A DNA stretch of 64,000 nt. Origin: Escherichia sp. ESNIH1 (GTDB taxonomy: Bacteria > Pseudomonadota > Gammaproteobacteria > Enterobacterales > Enterobacteriaceae). Positions 27,321 through 36,642 of this stretch are shown piece by piece. The stretch spans positions 167,482 to 231,481 of the forward strand of contig PQKR01000007.1 of the NCBI GenBank assembly GCA_002918705.1. Reading direction: 5' to 3'. Within the stretch, counting starts at the first letter, position 1. Each line of letters opens with the position of its first letter. The position numbers were made by a program, and so were the translations under genes. The notes beneath the pieces were generated by a model. It saw only the letters and a program-made list of their open reading frames with translations. It ran no database searches and had not been told where the DNA came from.

Positions 27321-27935
27321 TCAGGCGGGAAGGAGTGGCACATGCGGCGCGGCGTCCAGCGGCAAATGACCGCTGAGGCGCGGATCGGCCTGCACCTCTA
27401 CCCGCCGTGCATAGGGTTTAAAGCCAGAGCGGATGTAGAACCCAAGCGCGGAAGGGTGATCGAAAGTACAGGTATGTACCCAGAAGCGCTGGACAGGCTT
27501 AGCCCATGCCAGCTCTGTGGCCGCGCTCATCACCGCCCGGCCTATGCCCTTACCGGTGACATCCTGCGTTAAGCCAAGAAAAGCCAGCTCGGCCTCGCCG
27601 GGTTCGCTGAAGTCCAGCTCCACCAGCCCAACGTCCTGACCGTTATAGTGGACACAATAGATCTCCCGGGCAGGACTTTGCAGCACGCTAATGAGCGTTT
27701 CATCACTCATGACGAGACGTGAAAACCAGAGCCAGTTGGCGCCCACCTTGCGGAATAGTGTCCGGTAAAGGTCAGGATCGCGCTCGCTAAATGGCCGTAA
27801 CGAAAACCCCTCCGGTAGAGGAAGCGGGGCCTCAGTTGGCTTCGCATGCATTTCAAGGCAGGTAACGACCGAGGCGATGCTGCCGGGGGCAACGTCCGAG
27901 TATCCGGCGGGGACAGTTTGCGCGCTGTTTTTCAT
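27321..27935 (-). CDS. GNAT-family N-acetyltransferase
   Basis: A 204-residue protein with a GNAT fold in its C-terminal two thirds: GLVELDFSEPGEAELAFLGLTQDVTGKGIGRAVMSAA is the acetyl-CoA site (Q-x-x-G-x-G/A type), then FWVHTCTFDHPSALGFYIRSGF. The substrate is unknown. ATG 27935 (MKNSAQTVP) is chosen for its AGGAGAAAGG ribosome site. It converges with the PACE gene. Confidence 0.82.
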   Translation of the reverse strand: MKNSAQTVPAGYSDVAPGSIASVVTCLEMHAKPTEAPLPLPEGFSLRPFSERDPDLYRTLFRKVGANWLWFSRLVMSDETLISVLQSPAREIYCVHYNGQDVGLVELDFSEPGEAELAFLGLTQDVTGKGIGRAVMSAATELAWAKPVQRFWVHTCTFDHPSALGFYIRSGFKPYARRVEVQADPRLSGHLPLDAAPHVPLLPA

Positions 27936-28081
27936 CCTTTCTCCTGAGCGTATTTGAATAATTGTCAACGACATCATCCCAGACCAGCGTGTCACTTTCA
28001 AAGTGATTATTCGCTTTATTTTTAAGAAAGAAGAGTGATATAAGTTTATGAACCGTAAAGAAAAAGAGGGTCATAAGAAAA

Positions 28082-28540
28082 ATGTTTGATGTGGTGGAAA
28101 TTAAAAAGGATTCAGAGGAATTAGCTATATTAGTCGGCGAGCTGGACGCATTTCAGAGCACGCTTTATCCCGCCGAGAGTAACCACTGCCTCGATTTTTC
28201 CACGGTTGAAGAAGAGGATATTCGTTGCATTGTTGTGCGTGACGATAAAGGTGAAGCGATCGGCTGCGGAGCCATTTTTCTTCAGGGGGATAGCGCCGCG
28301 GAGATCAAGCGCGTCTATATTCGCCCGCAATATCGTGGCAACAAAATAGGCGAGCGGATCGTCTCCCGTCTGGAGCAGCTTGCGGTTCAATCCGCCTGCC
28401 GGGTCCTTCGGCTTGAAACGGGCATCCGTCAGCAGCCAGCTATCACGCTTTATCAACGCTGCGGATATCAGCTGTGCGACCCGTTCCCGCCGTATAAAGA
28501 AGATCCCCTGAGCGTATTTATGTATAAGTCTTTGTTATAG
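28082..28540 (+). CDS. GNAT-family N-acetyltransferase
   Basis: A 152-residue single-domain GNAT protein: AEIKRVYIRPQYRGNKIGERIVSRLEQLA is the acetyl-CoA binding segment (R-G-N-K-I-G) and LETGIRQQPAITLYQRCGYQ the following motif. Similar small acetyltransferases act on amino acids, polyamines or antibiotics; this one cannot be assigned. It is divergent from the preceding GNAT gene. Confidence 0.84.
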   Translation: MFDVVEIKKDSEELAILVGELDAFQSTLYPAESNHCLDFSTVEEEDIRCIVVRDDKGEAIGCGAIFLQGDSAAEIKRVYIRPQYRGNKIGERIVSRLEQLAVQSACRVLRLETGIRQQPAITLYQRCGYQLCDPFPPYKEDPLSVFMYKSLL

Positions 28541-28548
28541 GACGAGCA

Positions 28549-29133
28549 TTATAAAATGCCCTTCATGGCAACGTGATACAGCAGCATAATGGTTTTACCA
28601 TCAACAATAAGGCCGCTTGCAATAGCGGCTAATGCCTCATCCAGCGTGATCTCCAGTACCTCAATATCCTCGCCTTCAGCTTCGATACCGCCACCAGCGC
28701 TGATTCGATCCCCGGGCTGGTACTCAGCGATATAGAAATAGAGTTTCTCTGTCACCGAGCCTGGACTCATATAGGCTTCGAACACCTTCTCAACGTGCGA
28801 AACGCTAAACCCTGTCTCTTCTTCCGCCTCGGCTTTAATGCGGCTTTCCGGATCCATTTTATCCAGCAGGCCTGCGGCCGTTTCGATCAGCATGCCGTCG
28901 TGCCCGTTCACATAGACGGGAAAGCGGAACTGACGCGTCAGGATCACGGTTCGTCGTTGACGGTTATAAAGCAGGATAGTGGCGCCGTTGCCCCGGTCAT
29001 ACACTTCTCGAGTTTGCTGCTGCCACTCGCCATTCTGGCGCTGCAAATCAAAGGTATATTTTTTTAACGTGTACCAGTCGTCAGAAAGCGTGTGCTCATT
29101 GATGATACGTACTTCTGCATGTTTTGATGGCAT
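28549..29133 (-). CDS. NUDIX hydrolase, NudK-like
   Basis: A 194-residue ADP-sugar/GDP-mannose pyrophosphatase-type NUDIX protein. It follows E. coli NudK along its length (REVYDRGNGATILLYN, AGLLDKMDPESRIKAEAEEETGF, YMSPGSVTE, GEDIEVLEI, DGKTIMLLY). The NUDIX box has AEAEEETG in place of REAxEETG, a substitution also seen in part in NudK (KEAIEETG). It is diverged enough from E. coli NudK to be a paralog, so no gene symbol is given. It is divergent from the DeoR gene. Confidence 0.84.
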   Translation of the reverse strand: MPSKHAEVRIINEHTLSDDWYTLKKYTFDLQRQNGEWQQQTREVYDRGNGATILLYNRQRRTVILTRQFRFPVYVNGHDGMLIETAAGLLDKMDPESRIKAEAEEETGFSVSHVEKVFEAYMSPGSVTEKLYFYIAEYQPGDRISAGGGIEAEGEDIEVLEITLDEALAAIASGLIVDGKTIMLLYHVAMKGIL

Positions 29134-29215
29134 GATAGGACCCCAATAGGTAGAGTAGCCATCTTAAACAGCATATTCGTGCAGTTACAAGATAAATCGT
29201 GCAGATGAGGAAACG

Positions 29216-29971
29216 ATGCTTACCAGTCACCGCAAACAGCTGATATGTGAAAAGCTAGCCGCCGAGGGCCAGGTTCTGTCAAAGGATTTAAGCGCCTGGT
29301 TTGAGGTCTCGGAAGATACCATTCGCCGTGACCTACGCGAGCTGGCGGCAGAAGGGCACCTGCAACGAGTGCACGGCGGCGCGCTGCCGTCGTCATCGGC
29401 CACCGCTACCTTTTCCGAGCGAAAATCACTAAAAATGGATGCCAAACAGCGCGTTGCCCGAAAAGGCGTCGAGCTGATCTCCTCAGGGCAGGTGGTGATT
29501 ATCGATGGCGGAACGACGACGTCGGAGCTAATTACGCGGCTGCCTGCAGATCTATGCATTACCGTTGTCACGCACAGCCCGAGCATAGCCCTTGGCCTGG
29601 TCGACCATCCGACGATAGAGGTGATCTTAATCGGTGGTCGCCTTTATAAGCACTCTATTGTCGCCGTTGGCGCTACGGCGATAGAGAGTATCGGAAATAT
29701 TCATGCCGATCTGTTCTTTATGGGTGTGACCGGTATCCATCCAGAGGCGGGTTTAACGACAGGCGACTATGAAGAAGCCTGCATCAAACGTGCATTTTCC
29801 GGCAGAGCCGCTGAGACGGTCGTGCTGGCGTCGCCGGAGAAAATTAACACCGCATCGCCCTTTGTCATCGGCAGCCTGTCGCTTATCAACACGCTGGTAG
29901 TAGAGGAAGGGACCGACGAAGCGTGGATCCGGGCGGTAGAAGAGCAGGGCGTATCCGTGGTGAAAGCCTGA
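29216..29971 (+). CDS. DeoR-family regulator
   Basis: A 251-residue DeoR repressor: N-terminal winged HTH (about residues 5-57, LSAWFEVSEDTIRRDLRELAAEGHLQRVHGGAL) and a C-terminal sugar-phosphate sensor domain with DGGTTTSELITRLP and LIGGRL. No sugar operon adjoins it; the divergent neighbour is the NUDIX gene, which is the only obvious local target. ATG 29216 has GAGG upstream. Confidence 0.88.
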   Translation: MLTSHRKQLICEKLAAEGQVLSKDLSAWFEVSEDTIRRDLRELAAEGHLQRVHGGALPSSSATATFSERKSLKMDAKQRVARKGVELISSGQVVIIDGGTTTSELITRLPADLCITVVTHSPSIALGLVDHPTIEVILIGGRLYKHSIVAVGATAIESIGNIHADLFFMGVTGIHPEAGLTTGDYEEACIKRAFSGRAAETVVLASPEKINTASPFVIGSLSLINTLVVEEGTDEAWIRAVEEQGVSVVKA

Positions 29972-30038
29972 GTCGTGCCGTTCCCGCAGCCTCGCCATTT
30001 ATAAGCTAACCTTACTCCTTAACGAAGAGGAGAAAACG

Positions 30039-30338
30039 ATGGCTGATTCAACCCTGATCGATACGCTGCAGTTTGGCCCCGAAGATGCACCAACGCAAAA
30101 ATATGAGATCTATGGCGATGACGAAAAGACGCCCACCTATGCGTTGATATACCAACAGCGGGACGGCAGCTGGCAAAAGCTGGATGATACGTTGAGCTTC
30201 GCCGCGAAAGAGGAGCAGGAAGAGGCAACGAATACGCTGGACTATGGCTCTGGCGATCCGCTCCCGGACCTGCGCGACCTGGTTAATGAGGCTAAAGAGC
30301 GCTGCGAGCAACACTGGCACAACACCCCCCGCAGTTAA
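30039..30338 (+). CDS. Conserved-looking acidic protein of unknown function
   Basis: A 99-residue acidic, soluble protein (MADSTLIDTLQFGPEDAP at the start, many D/E, no signal or membrane helix). I do not recognise the family. GAAGAGG lies well placed before ATG 30039. It follows the DeoR gene by 67 bp and converges on the AraC gene. Confidence 0.65.
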   Translation: MADSTLIDTLQFGPEDAPTQKYEIYGDDEKTPTYALIYQQRDGSWQKLDDTLSFAAKEEQEEATNTLDYGSGDPLPDLRDLVNEAKERCEQHWHNTPRS

Positions 30339-30376
30339 TTACCACAGCGCCGGGATGATCCCCGGCGTGATCTTTT

Positions 30377-31261
30377 TCAGGACAGCTTACGTAACTGGCT
30401 GGCGTGTCTGGCAGGGGAGATCCCGAAGATGCGCACATAGTCACGGCTGAATTGAGACGGACTCTCATACCCGACATGAAACCCCGCGCTGGCGGCGTCA
30501 ATCGCATCGCTCACCATCAGCCTGCGTGCCTCCTGCATACGCAGATGGGTGCGGAACGCAATAGGGCTCATGGTCGTAATGGCTTTGAAATGGTGATGAA
30601 ACGCCGAGCGGCTCATCCCGGCAACGCTGGCCGCCTGTTCAATCCGGCACGCTTCCCGAAAGTGGGTTCTGATCCAGATAATAGATCGGGCAATCTGATT
30701 AAGCCGGCTCTCGGCCTGGGCCATATGCCGAATGATATCGCCTTGCGGCCCCGTGAGCAGGCGATAAAGAATTTCGCGAAGAATTAGCGGAGCAAGAGCG
30801 CCAATATCCTGCGGCGTGTCCAGCAGGCAGGCAAGGCGTACTGCTGCGTCGAGCAGTTCTGGGGTGGTCTTATTTAACATAATCCCTGAGGGGGAGGCCT
30901 GCGTATCGGTTAATGGGGAGGGATAGCGAATGGCCAACTCTGACAGCTCGGTCATATCGAAATCAAGCTGCAGGCAGAGGTAGGGCCGTTCCGCCGTGGC
31001 CTCAATAACCGACCCCATGACAGGGAGTTCAACGGAGGCAATCAGGTAGTTTGCTGCATCATAACGGTATGCTGTCTTCCCGAGGCGCGCCTCTTTGGTA
31101 CCCTGCGCAACAAGGCAGAGCGTTGGAGTATAGATCACCGGCATCGGCATGGTTGGCGACGACGCCCGTATCAGCGTCACGCCAGGCAGGGCGCAGCAAT
31201 ATGTCCCATCCTCCGGGACATGGCGTCCAATTATATCCACGAGCGCATTAAGTCTGTTCAT
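30377..31261 (-). CDS. AraC-family regulator (cupin N-terminal type)
   Basis: A 294-residue AraC/XylS regulator. An AraC_N cupin domain (about residues 15-180, CLVAQGTKEARLGKTAYRYDAANYLIASVELPV) precedes two HTH motifs (IEQAASVAGMSRSAFHHHFKA; AGFHVGYESPSQFSRDYVRIFG). It resembles the YqhC type that controls aldehyde reductases, and here it is divergent from an aldo-keto reductase gene, its likely target. ATG 31261 (MNRLNALVDIIG) is taken as start by family fit; its ribosome site is weak. Confidence 0.87.
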   Translation of the reverse strand: MNRLNALVDIIGRHVPEDGTYCCALPGVTLIRASSPTMPMPVIYTPTLCLVAQGTKEARLGKTAYRYDAANYLIASVELPVMGSVIEATAERPYLCLQLDFDMTELSELAIRYPSPLTDTQASPSGIMLNKTTPELLDAAVRLACLLDTPQDIGALAPLILREILYRLLTGPQGDIIRHMAQAESRLNQIARSIIWIRTHFREACRIEQAASVAGMSRSAFHHHFKAITTMSPIAFRTHLRMQEARRLMVSDAIDAASAGFHVGYESPSQFSRDYVRIFGISPARHASQLRKLS

Positions 31262-31415
31262 AGGCAGGCATAGTATCCCTGAACATGATTTCCGAAAAGA
31301 GAGCTTCGCCCAGGCTGGACGATCGTGCAATCATCGCGGACGTCCTCTCTATCCCGTAAAGCGCGTTCTGTTAGAGCATGATAGCCGAACCAATACTTTT
31401 AGGAGATCGGACATC

Positions 31416-32486
31416 ATGACTACATCATCTGCTCTTGACCACTATCGCCTGCTGGGCCGTTCTGGATTACGTGTTTCACCGCTTTCGCTAGGTACCATGA
31501 CCTTTGGCTCTGACTGGGGATGGGGCGCGGATGACGCTGAGGCGCAACGCATTTTTGATGCCTATGTTGAACGCGGCGGCAACTTTATCGACACTGCGGT
31601 TAACTATACCAACGGCAGCGCAGAGAAGATCCTTGGACGGATGATCAAGGCGAAGCGCGACCGCATCGTGCTGGCCACCAAGTTCACCATGTCCCGGGAG
31701 GCGGGTAACCCCAATGCTGGGGGAAACCATCGTTACAACCTGGTGCGTTCCGTTGAGACCAGCCTGCGTCAGCTTGATACGGACCGCATCGATCTGCTCT
31801 ATCTGCACGCATGGGATTTCACCACCTCGCCGGAAGAGGTGATGCGCGCGCTCGACGATCTGGTTCGCGATGGCAAAATTCTCTACCTGGGGATCTGTAA
31901 CACACCCGCATGGCGTATTGCTCAGATGCAGACGCTCGCTGACCTGCGCGGCTGGTCGCCGTTTGTCGCATTGCAGATTGAATATAGTCTGGTTGAGCGA
32001 ACGGTAGAGCACGAACTAATCCCGATGGCGCAGGCGATGGGCCTCGGGGTCCTGCCGTGGTCGCCCCTTGTCGGCGGGATCCTCACCGGGAAATACAGCC
32101 GGGCCGATCTCTCGGATGAGAACGGTGCCGACGTGGCCTCTACGCGTAAGGGGATCATCGCCTCGACCGGCCACCTTAACGAGCGTGCGCTGGCCATCGC
32201 GGAGGTGGTGAGCAGCATCGCCCATGAGAGTGGGGCGTCATCGTCACACATTGCGCTGGCGTGGACGCTACGTAATTCTGCTGTCGCCTCCACCATTATA
32301 GGGGCTCGTACCGTTGCGCAGGCCGAGGACAATTTTGCTGCGCTTGAGATCGTGCTCACCGATGAGCAGCTCCAGCGTCTGGAGGAAGCCAGTGCCATTG
32401 ATCCTATCTTCCCGGCGCGCTTTATCTCCCGACCAATGGCGCAGCAGCTGATCACTGGCGGGGCGGCCATCAGGGGGCGTGAGTAG
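31416..32486 (+). CDS. Aldo/keto reductase
   Basis: A 356-residue NADPH-dependent aldo/keto reductase (YajO/Tas-like subgroup). The catalytic tetrad is visible: Asp and Tyr in FIDTAVNYTNGSAE, Lys in LATKF, His in YLHAWD. The NADPH phosphate-binding C-terminal part reads TIIGARTVAQAEDN. It reduces aldehydes or ketones; the natural substrate is unknown. ATG 31416 follows AGGAG. The divergent AraC regulator probably responds to an aldehyde. Confidence 0.88.
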   Translation: MTTSSALDHYRLLGRSGLRVSPLSLGTMTFGSDWGWGADDAEAQRIFDAYVERGGNFIDTAVNYTNGSAEKILGRMIKAKRDRIVLATKFTMSREAGNPNAGGNHRYNLVRSVETSLRQLDTDRIDLLYLHAWDFTTSPEEVMRALDDLVRDGKILYLGICNTPAWRIAQMQTLADLRGWSPFVALQIEYSLVERTVEHELIPMAQAMGLGVLPWSPLVGGILTGKYSRADLSDENGADVASTRKGIIASTGHLNERALAIAEVVSSIAHESGASSSHIALAWTLRNSAVASTIIGARTVAQAEDNFAALEIVLTDEQLQRLEEASAIDPIFPARFISRPMAQQLITGGAAIRGRE

Positions 32487-32501
32487 GATCCAAGGCGAAG
32501 C

Positions 32502-33407
32502 TTACTCGGCATGTGTCACCCAGTTTTGTAGAAAGTCGATGAACATTCGCACTTTTTCCGGAACATGGCGCGTATTGGGATAGAGCGCATAGATCCCCTG
32601 ACGAGGAAAGCGGTGATCGGGAAGCAAATGGACGAGCTGGCCATTATCCACATCGTCCTGCACCAGCCAGCCCGGCAGTAGCGCAACTCCGGCCCCGCAT
32701 CTGGCAAACGCCAGAAGTGAGGCCGCGCTGTCTGCCATGATGACCGGAGGGAGATGGGCCCGAAAGAGTACGCTTTCGCCCTCTGGAGTCAGAATCTGCC
32801 AGTTAAGTGGGGTAGCAAGTCGGGTGTGGGCCAGCCAGCTCGCCTCGGCAAGCCGCTCCAGAGTGAGGGAGTGCGATCCTCCGTAGCGTTTCAGGTAAGC
32901 AGGTGACGCGACGGGGAGGATCTCGAACCGATCGATTAATTTGGCATGATGGCTTGAGTCCGTGAGCTGACCAAGCCGGATAGCAACGTCAAATCGCCCG
33001 GCAATCAGATCGTCGTTTTTCGAAGAGGAGACATGCTGAATTCTCAGCTGGGGATGTTCAACTGAGAAAGCCGCAAGCGCGGGAACAACGACACGTGCGC
33101 CGTATTCCGGCGTGGTCGTGATACGTAGCAAGCCGCCTAAGCCGGAATGATCGCTACGCACGTCATTGAACACGCTTTCAGCCTCCTGCAGCAGCCGCTG
33201 GCACCGATGATAGAAGCGTTCTCCAGAATCGGTGTCGGCAACCTGTCGGGTACTGCGGGTGAGTAACGATACGCCAAGCTTCTCTTCCAGCTTTTTGATG
33301 TTAAAGCTGACCACTGCCTTGGTCAGCCCCAGCGTTTGCGCTGCGCCTGTAAAGCTACCGGCCTCCACTACCGCAACAAAAATCTCAAGCCGCTGCATGT
33401 TGAGCAT
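32502..33407 (-). CDS. LysR-family regulator
   Basis: A 301-residue LysR regulator of the large group resembling DsdC/AaeR-like efflux controllers. The HTH is at residues about 5-62 (GSFTGAAQTLGLTKAVVSFNIKKLEEKLG) and the effector domain has VALLPGWLVQDDV. It is divergent from an MFS exporter gene, with a clear dyad between them. Confidence 0.9.
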   Translation of the reverse strand: MLNMQRLEIFVAVVEAGSFTGAAQTLGLTKAVVSFNIKKLEEKLGVSLLTRSTRQVADTDSGERFYHRCQRLLQEAESVFNDVRSDHSGLGGLLRITTTPEYGARVVVPALAAFSVEHPQLRIQHVSSSKNDDLIAGRFDVAIRLGQLTDSSHHAKLIDRFEILPVASPAYLKRYGGSHSLTLERLAEASWLAHTRLATPLNWQILTPEGESVLFRAHLPPVIMADSAASLLAFARCGAGVALLPGWLVQDDVDNGQLVHLLPDHRFPRQGIYALYPNTRHVPEKVRMFIDFLQNWVTHAE

Positions 33408-33429
33408 TCGCGCTCCTCAACCCATTTAT

Positions 33430-33448
33430 TGTCAAAATGAATTTGACA
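33430..33448. promoter_or_regulatory. Candidate LysR operator
   Basis: TGTCAAA-N5-TTTGACA (7-bp perfect arms) lies 23 bp from the LysR start and about 100 bp from the MFS start, in the shared intergenic region. Confidence 0.6.
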
Positions 33449-33547
33449 GTATAACGCCTGGCGTGGCGTTTATCCCACCTCATTCCCTGCCTATACTGCG
33501 CGTACCCTGTTGTTTAAGAAATAAATTTTAAGAGAAAATGAGTGTTA

Positions 33548-34927
33548 ATGAACTATCGAATGCGCGTAGCCACTATCTATCTGCTGGGGTTCTTTATCGA
33601 TCTGGTTAACATGTTTATCGCCAACGTAGCGTATCCCGATATTGCCCGACGCTTTGCTGCCTCTGTGAGCCTGTTAGCCTGGGTGAGCAACGGGTATATT
33701 CTTGGCCTCACCCTGGTGATACCGCTAAGCCGCTGGTTATCCCAGCGTATCGGCACTAAGCGCCTGCTGATGCTATCTCTGATTGTTTTTATGGCAGGTG
33801 CCACCGGCGCGGGTCTTGCCCCTTCGCTATCTCAGCTTATCGCCTGGCGATGGCTACAGGGGGTAGGCGGAGGGTTGTTGATTCCCGTTGGGCAGACGAT
33901 GACCTATGCGCTCTATCGCAGTCACGAGCGTGCCAGGCTCTCTTCAGCGATTATGCTGGTGGCGTTACTGGCCCCGGCATTATCACCCACCCTTGGCGGG
34001 CTGATTGTTGATAACATCAGCTGGCGCTATGTCTTTTTAGCAAGCTTGCCGCTTGCGGGCGTAACGCTGATCCTCTCTGCTCTCTGGCTTAAGCCAGACG
34101 CGCGCACGACATCGCCAGAACCCCTTGATCTATCGGGGCTAACCATAGCCTGTTCGGCGCTCACGTTGATTCTGCTGGGGCTGACGTATCTGGGAGAGGC
34201 GGGACATAGCGGGCAAGGCGGGCTATTGCTGGCGATCGGCATTCTGCTGATGGTTTTTTTCGTCCGGCACGCTCTAAGAAATGCGACGCCGTTGCTTAAC
34301 CTGCGACTTCTGAACGCGCCGCTGCTGCAAACCGCAATGCTGGTGTATCACTTTATTCCTGGCATATTTACCGGCGTAAGTCTTATTGCCATGATCTATC
34401 TTCAGGCTCAGATGGGTATGAGTGCAACGCTCGTGGGGTCAATGATGATCCCCTGGGCGCTGGCTTCCTGTGTGGCTATCACGCTCACCGGAAAAATATT
34501 CAATTATGTCGGCCCACGTCCGCTGTTTATTATCGGCTGCCTCGGGCAGGGAGTAGGCATTACGTTGCTGACGCTTATTGGCCATGTCGAAGACATTACC
34601 ATTACCGTACTGGCTTACCTTTTAATGGGGTTTGGCAGCAGCTTGTGCAGCAGTACGGCGCAAAGCTCGGCATTTATTGGCATTGCGGAGCGTGAATTAG
34701 CTGATGCCAGCGCGCTTTGGAACATTAATCGCCAGCTCAGTTTTTGTTTAGGCGTCGCCGTGATGGGTTTGCTGTTGAACCTCATGCTCAGCGCAGGACT
34801 GCCAGCGAGCCAGGCTTTCCATCTCTGTTTTTTATTGGCTGCAGGCAGCGTGATTATTCCGGTGCGCTACTGCCTGCGGCTGCCGAACCGCAGCCTTGTC
34901 TTAACGATCAATAAGGAGAAGAAATGA
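33548..34927 (+). CDS. MFS exporter, DHA2-like
   Basis: A 459-residue drug:H+ antiporter-type MFS protein with about 12-14 predicted helices. The motif A-like RWLSQRIGTKRLLML and motif C-like LLAPALSPTLGGLI are typical of exporters. Start ATG 33548 (MNYRMRV) or GTG 33542; the ribosome site AAGAGA fits either. The stop overlaps the next gene's ATG. The divergent LysR protein is its likely regulator. Confidence 0.88.
   Translation: MNYRMRVATIYLLGFFIDLVNMFIANVAYPDIARRFAASVSLLAWVSNGYILGLTLVIPLSRWLSQRIGTKRLLMLSLIVFMAGATGAGLAPSLSQLIAWRWLQGVGGGLLIPVGQTMTYALYRSHERARLSSAIMLVALLAPALSPTLGGLIVDNISWRYVFLASLPLAGVTLILSALWLKPDARTTSPEPLDLSGLTIACSALTLILLGLTYLGEAGHSGQGGLLLAIGILLMVFFVRHALRNATPLLNLRLLNAPLLQTAMLVYHFIPGIFTGVSLIAMIYLQAQMGMSATLVGSMMIPWALASCVAITLTGKIFNYVGPRPLFIIGCLGQGVGITLLTLIGHVEDITITVLAYLLMGFGSSLCSSTAQSSAFIGIAERELADASALWNINRQLSFCLGVAVMGLLLNLMLSAGLPASQAFHLCFLLAAGSVIIPVRYCLRLPNRSLVLTINKEKK
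34544..34551 (+). other. KOPS-type octamer pointing to dif
   Basis: GGGCAGGG on the plus strand within the MFS exporter gene. Confidence 0.55.
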
Positions 34928-35319
34928 ATCGCTATTTTCAAGAAGTTATTGATGCCCATGAGCTGATTAGCCTCTGGCTGGGCAATGAAACCGCTGCAAC
35001 CGAGGTAGGCGAAACGCTGTTAGCGCGTTTCAGTCCGGCGTACTCAATGGTTACGCCCGGGGGAGCCATGCTTGATTTCACCGCGCTCGCCTCTTTCTTT
35101 CGTACCCAGCGCGGTGCGAAGAGGGGGCTGCACATCGATATTGAGAATATGCAGCTGGTTGCAGAGAGTGCGGGTGGCGCAACCGTAACCTATCAGGAGC
35201 GTCAGCAGTTGCCCGGCCAAAGCGCGACGTTACGTTTCTCAACCGTGGTATTCGAATACGAGCAGGATGGCACGGTCCGCTGGCGGCATCTTCACGAAAC
35301 GTTTCTTCCGACCTCTTAA
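34924..35319 (+). CDS. NTF2/SnoaL-like (DUF4440-type) protein
   Basis: A 131-residue protein with the layout of NTF2-like/DUF4440 domains: an N-terminal helix (VIDAHELISLWLGN), then strands such as YSMVTPGGAMLDFTALASFF and VVFEYEQDGTVRWRHLHETFLP. It is translationally coupled to the MFS gene by an ATGA overlap. Enzymatic role unknown. Confidence 0.72.
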   Translation: MNRYFQEVIDAHELISLWLGNETAATEVGETLLARFSPAYSMVTPGGAMLDFTALASFFRTQRGAKRGLHIDIENMQLVAESAGGATVTYQERQQLPGQSATLRFSTVVFEYEQDGTVRWRHLHETFLPTS

Positions 35320-35837
35320 TGACGATTCAGTTTATACATATAGGTTGTGGCATCCAGGCGTCCTTCAATGGACTCTGCATAGGCGGGGATCTCACCGGCA
35401 ACCTGCCAGCCTAAGGAGAGATACAGCTGGCTTGCCACATCGCCGCTGCGCGTATCCAGAACCAGCAGGGTAATGCCTTTATCCCATGCGTGTTGCTCAG
35501 CCAGCTTCATCAGCTGGCGGGCAATGCCCCGCTGGCGGGCGGCAGGGTGCACCAGCAGCTTACAGATTTCGGCACGATGGCGGCCATTAGGCTTACCGCA
35601 GTAGTCGATCATCACGGTGGCGACGACTGTGTCGTGCTCACGCGCAACCAGCAGGTCGCACTCCTGGCTGGCAAGGCTGTCAACCTGGCTCTGCCAGAAA
35701 CGGTCTATTGCAGCGCGGTCTGCCGGGTCGGTAAAACCCACGCTTGCGCCGTCGGCTACGCAGGCCTGAAGAACATCCCCTAACTCTGCTGAAACCTGCT
35801 GGGCCTGTACTGCGCTAAGCTGTTTATAATCAATCAT
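35316..35837 (-). CDS. GNAT-family N-acetyltransferase
   Basis: A 173-residue GNAT protein: ICKLLVHPAARQRGIARQLMKLAEQHA is the acetyl-CoA motif (R-Q-R-G-I-A), then LLVLDTRSGDVASQLYLSLGWQ. It resembles tabtoxin-resistance/YjgM-type acetyltransferases. It overlaps the preceding convergent gene by 4 bp. Substrate unknown. Confidence 0.85.
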   Translation of the reverse strand: MIDYKQLSAVQAQQVSAELGDVLQACVADGASVGFTDPADRAAIDRFWQSQVDSLASQECDLLVAREHDTVVATVMIDYCGKPNGRHRAEICKLLVHPAARQRGIARQLMKLAEQHAWDKGITLLVLDTRSGDVASQLYLSLGWQVAGEIPAYAESIEGRLDATTYMYKLNRH

Positions 35838-35849
35838 TATTTTTTTGTC

Positions 35850-36395
35850 TCACAGTGATGCCGCCGCCCGGGCGGCTGTGTCATACAGAGAAGAGATGGC
35901 GCGGAGCAGCTGCGCGGTCTCACCGATTGACGCCCCCGAGATGCCGCTTTCTGCATGAATATTGATAAGGCAGGCTTCACGCACATCGCGGTATTTCATG
36001 CATAGCGCTTTGCCGTCCTCTGTCGTTGAGAAATAGAGCTCTTTACCGACTTTTTCACTTGTCACGTAGCCCGCTTTGACCAGCTTTTTCAACGCGTAGG
36101 TCACCACATGGGTATCTTCGACGTTAAGAACAAAACAGATATCGGCCAGCTTTTTCTTACGGTTGCGATGGTTCACATGATGCAGAAGCGAGACGTCAAA
36201 GGCGCCCATATCAGGCTCACCGGCGGCGGTCATGCAGCGCACCATCCATTTATTAAACGCGTTGCTGGTCATGATCAGCGCGTATTCCAGCTCCGATAAC
36301 TCTGCACAGCGCTCAGACACCAGATGGCGGGAAGAGACGATCCGGCCATCCGTTATATCGTCGTGGTTTGATGAAGCACGTTTTTTTAAGGTCAT
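35850..36395 (-). CDS. Winged-helix (MarR-like) regulator
   Basis: A 181-residue protein with a central winged helix (LADICFVLNVEDTHVVTYALKKLVKAGYVTSEKVGKELYFSTTEDGKAL). It resembles the MarR-like 'winged helix DNA-binding' family often found beside transport operons. ATG 36395 (MTLKKRASS) follows TAAGGAACG; the open frame upstream is not family-like. It is divergent from the DUF969 operon with a dyad in between, so it probably controls it. Confidence 0.82.
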   Translation of the reverse strand: MTLKKRASSNHDDITDGRIVSSRHLVSERCAELSELEYALIMTSNAFNKWMVRCMTAAGEPDMGAFDVSLLHHVNHRNRKKKLADICFVLNVEDTHVVTYALKKLVKAGYVTSEKVGKELYFSTTEDGKALCMKYRDVREACLINIHAESGISGASIGETAQLLRAISSLYDTAARAAASL

Positions 36396-36446
36396 GACGT
36401 TCCTTACGGGAGTGTGACTCTTAGCCAAAAATGTAAACTCGAACCG

Positions 36447-36466
36447 ATAAAATAAGAACATTTTAT
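36447..36466. promoter_or_regulatory. Candidate operator of the DUF969 operon
   Basis: ATAAAAT-N6-ATTTTAT, a perfect 7-bp dyad 52 bp from the winged-helix regulator start and 177 bp from the DUF969 gene. The 36396-36642 gap holds no gene. Confidence 0.45.
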
Positions 36467-36642
36467 TGATAAATTGTTTACATGTTTTTGTGGTTCAGAT
36501 ATAGCTTTTTAGTGCTGGTTCTGTGGAGCCAGGCGCAAAACACAACATCGCTCGCCGTAATGCATCACGCTTCGTCCTGACACGAAGTATTAAAAAAATA
36601 GCCGTCGGCGCGCAACACTCACTTTGGATAGGGTAAACGTTT

